Shown here: piece after piece, positions 1 through 8,340 of the stretch
Numbering within the stretch: position 1 is the stretch's first letter
How the letters are laid out: each line of letters opens with the position of its first letter
Origin: Glutinoglossum americanum
Taxonomy: Eukaryota > Ascomycota > Geoglossomycetes > Geoglossales > Geoglossaceae
DNA length: 20,597 nt
Direction of reading: 5' to 3'
Assembly: GCA_020080175.1 (NCBI GenBank)
Contig: JAGHQL010000274.1
Span: 1 to 20,597, forward strand
The notes under the pieces: generated by a model
The model's database searches: none
What the model saw: only the letters and a program-made list of their open reading frames with translations
Told to the model about the DNA's origin: nothing
Made by a program: the position numbers and the translations under genes

Positions 1-370
1 GCTCTGAGGTCATAACCCCTGAGCGGAATGCTCCGAGGGCATGCCTCGCAACAACAACCTCAATTGATTTCTGCTCAACAGGAGATATTCTCTATACTCT
101 CGGAGAAGGGAAGCTATCCGGCTGTATCTCGTGAAAGGAATCACACCGGAAGTCATTAAGAAAAAGCATCAAATCTGGCGATATTAGCATTAGCAAGCTG
201 TTCCGCAATCACTGCCACAACGACCTAACGTCTATTCTAGAATCCAAAGAGTTTTTCTTTGCAAAGTGGCCTCGTCTTGTCCATCAAACGACCGATCAGT
301 GGAAAGTCGAAGCGAGAATCATGGCGGAATGACAGGAGGACTTAGAAAGCCTTATAAACCTAGATAGACT
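1..370 (+). other. Coding-like stretch upstream of the CorA-like gene
   Basis: No complete gene is visible here. One frame is open from about 135 to 329 and reads like protein, with a segment FFFAKWPRLVHQTTDQW; it stops at 330-332. The same frame is open again from 333 to 434 (reading QEDLESLINLDRLCQSH), overlapping the ATG of the next feature. I read this as a possible 5' part of the CorA-like gene that is either decayed or joined by splicing I cannot resolve. The family assignment is inferred only from position and general style. Confidence 0.3.
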
Positions 371-1526
371 ATGTCAGAGTCATCGACGTTACGAAAGAGT
401 GAGCCGCGTGTACCGCCCTATGCCCCTCTGGAACTAAAACCTCTGGAGTGGAGCGGCTCACCGGAGCCGGTTAGAAGCAATGAAGATGCAAGGGATAAAG
501 GGAGAGATGGCAGGTATCTTGTGTCAGGGGAATGCGTATCGTGCTATCTCGAGAGGGTTCGCAATGGCTTTGTTGGTAATACTTTAGCACAGTCCTTGTA
601 GTAAAGTTACCATAGTGCTAATATGCTGATATGCTGAGAATTAGGATTCATCATCTTTGACAGACCTCCTATAGTTAGGATCAGTTTCAGGGAGTATAAG
701 TTGGGCAAGCGTACTTTTCGAGAGTTGAACCCCACCGTCGAGCCTCGTTTTGAAGGCTTTGGTGGCTGTTGCGATCGATTTCGCGAATGTTTGACAAACT
801 ACCTAAAAAACCCCGAAGCTGCGTCCACATTCCGCGAAAACCCTGGGGATGTCGCTAAGGACATTCTCCTCCGGTTTACATTGGAAGGCCATATGGAGAT
901 CCTCCCCAAGCTCCGCTTGGCTCTAAACTACGTGGACGAGAGCATGTTTGATAATAAGGCTCTCCACAGATCCCTTTTGGAATGGGGCATCTCCTTTGGT
1001 CTCTGGCGGAAAATCCTACGGCATGACCTCAACTCCGTTGGCTGCATCGGGAAAATACTAAAACATCTGATCAACACAGGACACAGTGAAACTCCGCAAT
1101 TGGACGGGAGCGAGGATTTGGAGATCTGGTTCAAAACACTGCAGGAAAAGATGGAGCATGTCGAGGGACACGTCAATTCTACATTTACAGCGATCACGTT
1201 AACGATGAGCATCGTTGAGAGCCAGCGAGCAATCGCGCAGGCAGAAGAGGTCTCCAAGTTGATGAACCTCGCCTTCTTCATTCCGCTCACACTCTCTGCG
1301 GGAATATTCGGCATGAATATTGTCGTGAGTTTCACTCTCAAGCAACAAACATGCTCATCCAATATGTGCTGCTGACCGAGCGAAAACCGGGGGCCCATAG
1401 AAATGGCAAGACAAGATCAAAGTCTACTCTGGGCTGCTATCCCCACTGCAGTCACTCTAATCACTTACATAGCCCTCTACTTCGGCCAGATCAGAGTCGC
1501 CTTCTCGTGGCCCATCATACCTTGAG
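371..1526 (+). CDS. CorA-like Mg2+ transporter-type protein, gene model uncertain
   Basis: Family proteins are two-helix membrane channels for Mg2+; fungal accessory genomes carry many diverged copies. The best model has exon 1 at 371-597, a 66-bp intron GTAGTA..CAG at 598-663 (phase 2) and exon 2 from 664 to about 1324. Exon 2 ends in a helical stretch (EKMEHVEGHVNSTFTAITLT) and a first membrane helix closing with GMNI, the CorA signature. A strong donor GTGAGT lies at 1325 and an acceptor CATAG ends at 1400. The second helix (WAAIPTAVTLITYIALYFG) follows from 1403, with a stop at 1524-1526. The two exons do not join in frame with that donor: one base is missing, or the weak GTTTCA donor at 1329 is used. 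The gene may therefore be decayed. An alternative splice from 1506 to 1574 would fuse it to the next gene. The N-terminus is poorly supported. Confidence 0.6.
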
Positions 1527-1580
1527 AGTCTCAACCGCAACAACTTATCTAAGACTGTGGACCGCCAATTTAGGCTGCTG

Positions 1581-2191
1581 ATGCACTTCTTCCGACGCTA
1601 TGGCATGAGGGTCTTGAGAGAGGCCGCGTATATTGCCGCGCTGGCTAGCTTGGCCGTGGGGATTTGGGCGATCACGACGAAATTACACCTACCGACCGAT
1701 GAGAAGGCCAAGGTGGGATTTGGGCTCGGAGTGCTGTTACCGGTGATGCTGCTCATCTGGCCATCCAGTGTACGTTATTCAGAAAAGCCACACGGGACAA
1801 AGTGGGTCTTTGTACTTATATTAGGGACTATCGTGGCGTGCGTTGTGGTGAGTATTTGGGGGATATCCATGTGTTCCCATTGCTCGACCAGCAAGAAGGT
1901 CTCGCTCTCAGTATTCCTAGAAGTGTTCCCGCTATGCTTTTCTCATTGTTCGCTTTGCGTGTGCTTTGTCCAGGAGGTGCTAAAGTACACGAGATCCTCC
2001 CATTAGTGTCAGTCGTATTGGCGGTTGTATTTTCAGCCGGGATCTGGAGGATAGTCCACAAGACTCATCTATCACCTGCCACTAAGATCGTTCTCAGTCT
2101 TGCTATCACCGCCGGCGGCCTCCCGGTGATTAGTTTTATCTACTTCCTTATTGATATATTATATAGGTTGTTGGAGGTAGTAGTTTCTTGA
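1581..2191 (+). CDS. Multi-pass membrane protein, possible 3' part of the CorA-like gene
   Basis: Not recognised as a named family. The frame is open from 1557 and the first real ATG is at 1581. A 44-bp intron, GTGAGT at 1848 to CAG at 1891, joins exon 1581-1847 to exon 1892-2191 in phase 0 and gives about 188 residues. About five hydrophobic segments are visible: around IAALASLAVGIWAI, GFGLGVLLPVMLLIW, WVFVLILGTIVACVVV, PLVSVVLAVVFSAGIW and the C-terminal LPVISFIYFLIDIL. Two halves resemble each other (GIWAITTKLHLPTDEK and GIWRIVHKTHLSPATK, each followed by another helix). Directly before the ATG lies a good 3' splice site, TTTAG at 1569-1573, with ATCTAAG upstream. A 67-bp intron 1507-1573 would keep frame with the second CorA helix. 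So this may be the C-terminal half of one protein and not a separate gene. Confidence 0.5.
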
Positions 2192-3616
2192 TGGCTCGGA
2201 GGAGGCTATAAGGTTCAACCCACGGCATTACTAACCTTGGGAGACGGACTCAGCTATTCTGGGACCTCTTATCCATTACTGGATACAAGCTGCTATTCTC
2301 CTTCCCTGCTTTTGCTTTAATGCTACGTTTAGTGAGCACGGAGCACCGGCACATTTGCAACTTAGCCAGCTAGTAACCCCATGTCGTTCGCTCTCTGCGG
2401 GCAACCAGTTCAATTCTGCTTTATGCACATGTGCTTCTCACCATCCCACCTGCTTCCAGTTGAGCATATATTGTCCTGAGAACTACTAGATTACGCAAAA
2501 TGAATAAGTCATCTATAATTGGCTGATCTAGAGACAGGTGAGGTATAGGCCATCTGACCCATACCCTGATTTAATCGCGTGTCTACAATCCCGTGCCATA
2601 AGTCTGACCAAAAGTCCCTTTTTAGGCTACGTAACGGGCCGGGTAAGGGGCCGGGTTTTGGCATGTCCTGATGAACGGTAAGTAGTTGGAGTGATTGGGG
2701 CATACAAACGAGCGGTATTCTATATGGGCTAACTAACCGGCAGACGAGAATTTATATTGTCAATGTTAATGCTGACTTTGCGTTAATAGTATATACACAG
2801 GGGGTCCAGGGGTCAGTGTTAATGACGTAGCTACATTGTCCAATCCGCCCGCTTAGCAAATCGCGGATAGGGCTGCATGGTCTCAACCCTACCCTCTTCC
2901 AGCATAGTGGGTCCGGTTTTACCAGAAACCCTGTGCCAAAACCCAAATTGGGCAATTGCATTACACGTAAATCAACCATTTCATGCTTATAGAACGCTAG
3001 AGTGATTGTTATACCCCGTACTCTAGACCAATAAAATTGATTCTCAAGCTACATTCTGGCTATATCGGGAGTACATGTGCTTGCGGTATGTAAAGTGTCT
3101 TTACGAAAGCGATGGCTATTCGTCCCCACAACACCACCACCTCCATTGGCGCATAGCAACTTGCAACAGCCCGATTTCTCAAGGGGGAATCGCTTGGATA
3201 CCCCTGGTCTTTTGTTTTACTTAGATACAAAAAGGGGTAATTGGGATACTGTAAAAAGTCGCATGCAAAACATCACGAGTGTTGTCTGTTGCGCATGCTG
3301 GGGAGGGGCCTATGACCGCAAGAATCCTTCTGGGCGTTAGGGTTTATGCCTAAGAGGAGCTCTCGTGTCGTGGGCATACCCCGAGGGGCTACTGTTGTAT
3401 CGCGTTGGGTATGTCTAGGAGGGGGGGCCTTCCTCGAGGCGAGCTCAGTTGCGTCTTTCCCCTAATAGGGAGGATGAGGTCGAAGGAGCAAAGGCTTTGG
3501 AATGCTCGGATGTCCAGAGACGGTGGAGCGGGGGATGAGATGAAAAAGCAGCAAATGGTTCGAGCATAGGTGGGCAGGCGCCTGCGACACTACCTCCAAT
3601 TGCTGGCTCATGATGA
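2192..3616. other. Intergenic, no supportable gene
   Basis: About 1.4 kb between the membrane-protein gene and the end of the next minus-strand gene. The short open frames here lack recognisable motifs and do not connect by convincing introns. A GC-rich doublet at 2636-2655 (GGGCC GGGTAAGG GGCCGGG) stands in otherwise ordinary sequence. The last 100-200 bases before 3617 are probably the 3' untranslated region of the minus-strand gene. Confidence 0.5.
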
Positions 3617-5170
3617 CTACTGCTCCCGCCGCTCCTCTTCCGCTCCTCGAATCTCATCCTTCACCCTCCTCAGCTCCTTGAACCGCGCAATCTCCGCTTC
3701 CAGCATCGCCTCTTCAGCCCTGAGATCCCCTAGCCGTTCTGCGCTGCCTCCACGCGTAGCACTAGGGGTTGTAGCCGCGGCGTTCGGCTCGGGTAATGTA
3801 CCGGCTGGCAGCTCCGAGGCGCCTCTGAGGTGAGGCGGCTCGCTTTCATCCAAGGGTTCAGACTGTCGCCATGGTTCGTTAGAGAGGGGTTGTGAGGGTG
3901 TTGGTGCGGGACCGCGCTCCGCATCTCGGTGCGGCGGGCTTGGTGGGAGGGTGTTTTCTAACTCATGTACGATGGCAGTATTAGCCGCGAGTGCAGCATC
4001 ACTCTCCGGTATTTTACGTTCGGTATCCTCGAGTTCTTGCCGGCCTGCTAGAGTTGTTGTTATAGGATCCAAGGTCCCTATAGCCTGTTCGCGCATACTT
4101 TCATCCAGCTGCCTCGTGGGTAGTTCAGTAATCGCCGCAGTTGCAGGTGGCGCACCCCTAAATCCTGCGCTTGTAGCGTTCGTTTCTAACTCCGGCTTGT
4201 CAGTTACGCCATCTCTGATGGCGCCGAGTACCACACCGTGGTTTACATCTAGTCCAGGTGTCCCTGTAGCGTCCCCCCCAGCAGAAGGCATGTAGCTAGG
4301 CTGATCCGGTCCAGCTTTCTTCGAGGAGCGGCGTAAGCGCCAGAGGGAGAGCGCGATCACAGCAGCAATGAATATGAGGAGGATACAAAGCCCAATTCCG
4401 ACCTTAGCGCCGATAGAAAGTTTCCCTGACTGTTTGGTGCTGGAGCCACTCCCCGAACCACCTGGATGGCTCCCCTTGTTGGAAGCTACATGACCGGGAC
4501 TTGAAGTCCGCGAGGCGTGAGATATTTTTGGCCCTTCTGTAACAAGTTGCACGCGAAGAGCACCACCGAGGACGTCGCTTAGATCAGTACCAATGGTGAC
4601 AGCAGTCCGAGTGAGTGAACAGCTGTCACCGAATGATTTTCCCGACTGGACTTGGCCGGGCGTTGCAGACCAACTGCAGTCCACCGCTAGGTCATCGGCG
4701 CAAACAAACCCGCTGATGGCCATTGGATTTTAGTTAGCAATTCGTCCTATCTCCATGCGCGCTGGTGGGGAAGCAGAAATCATTAAATACCTCGGACAAC
4801 AGCCTATGCCCACCTCGCCGACCTTCAGAGCGTTCCAGAGTGTCTTGTGCGCGCTCCCGGAAGACGAGGCTGCTGCACCCTCCACTCGAGTCATCGTACA
4901 AGCTGACGTGAACCCGGAGGGACAGGAGAGGCCAGGCGAGTAGATAGGGAGAGTACCATAAGGGTCTCCTTTTCGATGGATCCCCCCAAGCCCCGGCGGG
5001 TAGCAAGAAATCGCGACATCGATCACCAACCAGGTCCCAACCGCCCTGCACTTTGAGCCGTAATTGACGTGGTAGCGTGTGTTGGATAAAAGGTCGACAT
5101 CTAGTGTGAAGCAATCGGAAGGCGGGGTGAAGACGGTTGTGAGAGGACCCAGATTTGTCCGGGAAGCCAT
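3617..5170 (-). CDS. Single-pass membrane protein with Cys-rich outer domain (SKG6/Mid2-like architecture)
   Basis: Two exons, 5170-4791 and 4712-3617, are joined by a 78-bp intron (donor GTATTT at 4790, branch GCTAAC at about 4738-4733, acceptor CATCAG at 4713). They give about 491 residues. The start is the ATG at 5170; the frame extends upstream only through a TTG. Residues 1-127 carry two CPSGF-type motifs, SCPSGFTSAC near 82-91 and CCPSGFVC at 124-131, the second assembled exactly across the splice, which supports the model. A Ser/Thr/Gly-rich linker follows. One membrane helix lies at about 228-252 (GAKVGIGLCILLIFIAAVIA) and is followed by a basic RLRRSSKK stop-transfer. The cytosolic tail is long and low in complexity, and the last 30 residues form a charged helix, probably a coiled coil. 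No classical signal peptide is seen. Such proteins often sit at the cell surface or wall, but the role here is unknown. Confidence 0.8.
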
Positions 5171-5997
5171 GATGAATAACCACAAGACGAAGTGACTGAG
5201 AGAAGCTGGGAGAACCAGGAGAATAGGGAGAACAGCGGTAGTAGAATAAGTCAGCCAAGCATCTCAGATACGAGGCCAAAAGAGTCCTGTCGAGTAGCCG
5301 TTAGAGGCCCGTCATTTCGAAACACTCGTGGGCATGGGTTTCCGTAGTAGTCATCCTGGCCTATACGAAGCAATAAACAAGCGACAGTTCCCCCGCCGAT
5401 CACTCCGAAACCCCTGTACACTAGTTGAAATAAAATTGTATGGGATTGCGAGTAATAACCTGTAGTCGAATTATTGAAATATACCGCCATGGCTTCCCAT
5501 CTGCCCGGATGGGCGACAGCCATAGTGGTTGGTTCTAGGGCCAGTATTGGGAGCGCTTCTAGCATCCTGAGCACGGGGTCTTAGTAAGATAAGAGAAACG
5601 CCATCGCTACAAGTTCATCGTGTTGCGAATTCCTGCCGTACAGGAGGCGCTGTTTAGGGACAAATAAAGACAGGATTGCAAAAAGGGTTCGGAATAAAAT
5701 CGACGTGAGCCACGTACGTCACGAGAAAGGTGAAGGAAAGCGGAATTGTGGAAAGAGCGCGGAATTGTAGCGGCAAGCGAATCAGGTGACACAAGCTTTA
5801 ACCCGATCGATGCACGGTAAGGGCAACGATACGAGGAGCCCTAGTCGCTTAGTAATACAGCCGTCTCCTCGGCGCCGGACTTCATTTGTGGAAACATCTC
5901 CGGACATAAATCAAATTTTCTCTAATCCTCTAAAATTTACTGAAATCGAAGAATCTCTCTCACATTTCTGTTCGAGGAATTGGCCTCGCCGTCACGA
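5171..5997. other. Intergenic, includes the 5' leader of the minus-strand membrane protein
   Basis: The first ~80 bases upstream of the ATG (read on the minus strand) are pyrimidine-rich, as is common in leaders of expressed fungal genes. A minus-strand open frame at 5251-5574 (107 codons) has no recognisable domain. Nothing else is supportable up to the broken tRNA-synthetase piece. Confidence 0.45.
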
Positions 5998-7471
5998 GAG
6001 AGGACAAAGTTCGATTCCCTCCATCTTCTTCAGTAAAGTGACCTGGCCTTCGAAGAATTTGTAGCTATTCCAGAGCGGAAGCAAGACTTTGGCCGCGACT
6101 TCCTTCACCCTGGACTCTTTGAATCGAAGGGATTCCGCTCGTACAGCAGGTGAGTTGATGAGGTAGAGTCGTAAGGCGTCAGCGCCGTACAAATCTATGA
6201 TGAGCGAGGAATCTTTTTCCCATCCACTGCAAGAACAATACCATTATTAATGCAATTCTTGTATGGTGAGACCCCAAAGAGGTGTGTTCCCAATACCATC
6301 ATTGTGCAAGACCAGCCTCTCATTTGGTCTAGACCTTCCGTGATGAAATCGGCGGGAAAAATCTTCTCGAAACTGCTAATGCTGTCTTTCTTGATAGGGT
6401 AATGCCTCGAAGCATAGGGCATGGCTCCAGACTCAAACTAGCAGTCAAAGGCTTCCTCAATGCGGTGAAGTCGACCTTTGCCTTGCTTGCTAGGTATGGT
6501 GATATGGTCGATAACGTCACGGTGAATGTCGGTGAGCTCGCCCATGTGGCCACTCATTGCCTTAGCTCCTGAATGCTGCCCACGCAGACAACTTCCTGGC
6601 AGTCGTTACTCACATAGAGTGGCAGCGGTGTACCCCAATAAAGGTTACGGGACACATTCCAATCATGCGCATTGTCAATCCAGTTCATATATCGTTTCTC
6701 CTTCACAAATCCTAGAACCTAGTAGGATTCGCTGGTAGCCTTTAGCATTTATAGAATGATAGGACTAATCTTGACAAACCAAGCTGCTCGGTAAATCGAA
6801 GGAGTGTTAGATCTAGGACAATGTGGATAACTGTGAGTAATCTGCGAGTCTTTGACACGTCCCATGCTCTTGAGGTGCTTGATGATGGCCTTCTCGGCAA
6901 CCTTTACATGTTGTCCTGCGGATAGGACCATCTCTTCTGTATAGCAACCGTTGTTATCGACAGGGTTCGGCGGAAGAAGGGTTTCTGAGATTATGCCGGC
7001 CTTCGTAGAGATCGAGTAATCCTCTTCACTATATGCTGGAGCTTGGTGGGCTAATCTAACTCCCTCACTAGCCTTAATGTAGCTGTCAGTTAAGGCGCGG
7101 AATCCCTTCTCTTTAAATTGCTCGGTAAAGTAGGGGAATAGGGGCTCATATCTCCAACCGAGCATCTCACTTTCCTTGAATTTCTGTATAGCCTCACATG
7201 CTCCGCTCTTTTGCTCCTTCTCGCTGTATAATGTTCTAATGGATAACTCAGGTAAGATGTAGGTCTTGTCCGCTTTATTGTCGTATATCTTGATGTAATC
7301 GAGGTCTGGATTTGCCGCTATAGCTAGATTCATGGGTAACGTCCACGGTGTGGTGGTCCAGGCGAGAAGGTATGTCTCTGGGTGGTCGGAAAGAGGGAAG
7401 GTCACTACCACTGCAGGATCTTGTCTGTCCTTGTAATTTTCTGCTGTTTCGAAGTAACTCCTAGTTAGCGG
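5998..7471 (-). pseudogene. Internal fragment of cytoplasmic isoleucyl-tRNA synthetase, decayed
   Basis: Read on the minus strand, the piece runs from PLTRSYFETAENYKDRQDPA (about 7471) through TYLLAWTTTPWTLPMNLAIA, a hallmark of the IleRS editing domain. It continues with GRVKDSQITHSYPHC, VSRNLYWGTPLPL, DFITEGLDQMRGW and GADALRLYLINSPAVRAESL, and ends near 5998. The N-terminal third with the HIGH motif and the whole anticodon-binding C-terminus are missing. Damage includes a stop after PIIL (about 6749), a frame shift near ELRQ (about 6556), a TGG-to-TAG change in the DCWFESG motif at 6440-6438, and loss of roughly 15 codons just where KMSKS should be (DGKK is followed by unrelated codons and a stop at 6195-6197). 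It cannot make an active synthetase. The genome must hold an intact copy elsewhere, so this is a partial duplicate. Confidence 0.9.
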
Positions 7472-7500
7472 ACCACACCCTCCTTACCTGCTACCGCAAT

Positions 7501-7749
7501 CCCCTCTCAGAGTTTCTGGAGGCATGCTGCGATGTCAATGACCATAGATCTCTTTACACAGATGGAGAGATATTCCATCGCGGCATTTACAAGAACAACG
7601 TTATCGTCACGGATGGGGACAAGGAAAAAGACCTGAGCAGAGTGCTGATCGATCTCGGCCTGGCAAAGGAGCCGTTAGGATATGAGATTAATCAATCAAT
7701 CAAGCGACTAACGATCAGGACATTTTTCCCAACACGAATCGCCTCTTAG
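7501..7749 (+). pseudogene. Fragment of a fungus-type (FunK1) protein kinase
   Basis: An open frame without ATG reads SEFLEACCDVNDHRSLYTDG and then IFHRGIYKNNVIV, TDGDKEKDLSR and VLIDLGLAKE before a stop at 7747-7749. This matches the order of the FunK1 kinase core: a helix ending in HRSLY, a catalytic loop normally read as HRDIS.NN, and the metal-binding DFD/DLD.A segment. Two key acids are replaced: HRD is HRG, and the second acid of DLD is G. The N-lobe, the rest of the C-lobe and the flanks are absent. The piece starts only some 30 bases from the end of the isoleucyl-tRNA synthetase fragment and points the opposite way, so the two were probably brought together by rearrangement. Confidence 0.65.
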
Positions 7750-8340
7750 AAAGCTCTTAAAAAGCATTTGCCAAGCTGCTGCCCTTGAAGGAACTTCCGC
7801 TGAAACACCCCGATAGTGTTTCCCCTAGGACCCAACTTAGACGTACACCCTACAAAGCCAATGTAACCTATCGCCCCCTTTTAAAATGTTATATTTTCAT
7901 TGCTTTTTTTTGATGTTGTTATCGTTTTACCTTCGGAAATATATAACTGCTATTAATACAGTTAAATAATAGCACTTCTAGAAGAGCTACTTGAAGTATC
8001 TGACACGAGCGGCTAGAGTGGCTGGAGGAAGGTGCGGTCCTACTGGACAAGATGCCTTACATGAATAGTTTCTCACGACTTACCGGTCATTCGATAGCAA
8101 TCGGTGAGATGTGCAGACGGGACGCCTCTCAGCCAAGATTGGTCATGTGGTGTGGTTGCATCAAGATCTCCCCTTGAATTCGCTCCGGGTTGGTTACGAA
8201 ACCTGCATCACAACAGTCATAATGAAAGAAGGGGGTTCGGCCGTCAGAATGGGAACCAGAAACCCCGAACCTCAACTCTGCATCGCCTGAGGATAGGAAA
8301 GATTCAAGACCAACAGAAGGCCCGAACTCGACTCACCATC
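7750..8340. other. Intergenic, AT-rich, with a short TPR-like scrap
   Basis: No gene is seen. Around 7800-7845 a short frame reads LKHPDSVSPRTQL, resembling the HPDTLASRTQLG stretch of the TPR array at 14.4 kb. The DNA also looks alike (AGGACCCAACTTAG here, AGGACCCAGTTAG there). From about 7870 to 7985 the sequence is AT-rich. The part nearest 8341 is probably the 3' untranslated region of the minus-strand HET gene. Confidence 0.35.

Noticed and set aside
928-1398. Minus-strand frame of 156 codons
   Set aside because: It lies opposite the CorA-like exon, whose plus strand carries the recognisable GMN motif and helix; the reverse frame has no motif.
2636-2655. GGGCCGGG doublet as the end of a hAT-type transposon
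   Set aside because: No matching inverted end, target duplication or transposase sequence was found within the region.
4734-5279. Minus-strand frame of 181 codons overlapping the first exon of the single-pass membrane protein
   Set aside because: The other minus frame joins through a perfect GCTAAC intron into the CCPSGFVC motif; this one is only a shadow.
6005-6020. TTCGATTCC, resembling a tRNA B box
   Set aside because: No cloverleaf can be drawn around it, and the bases are part of the isoleucyl-tRNA synthetase fragment.
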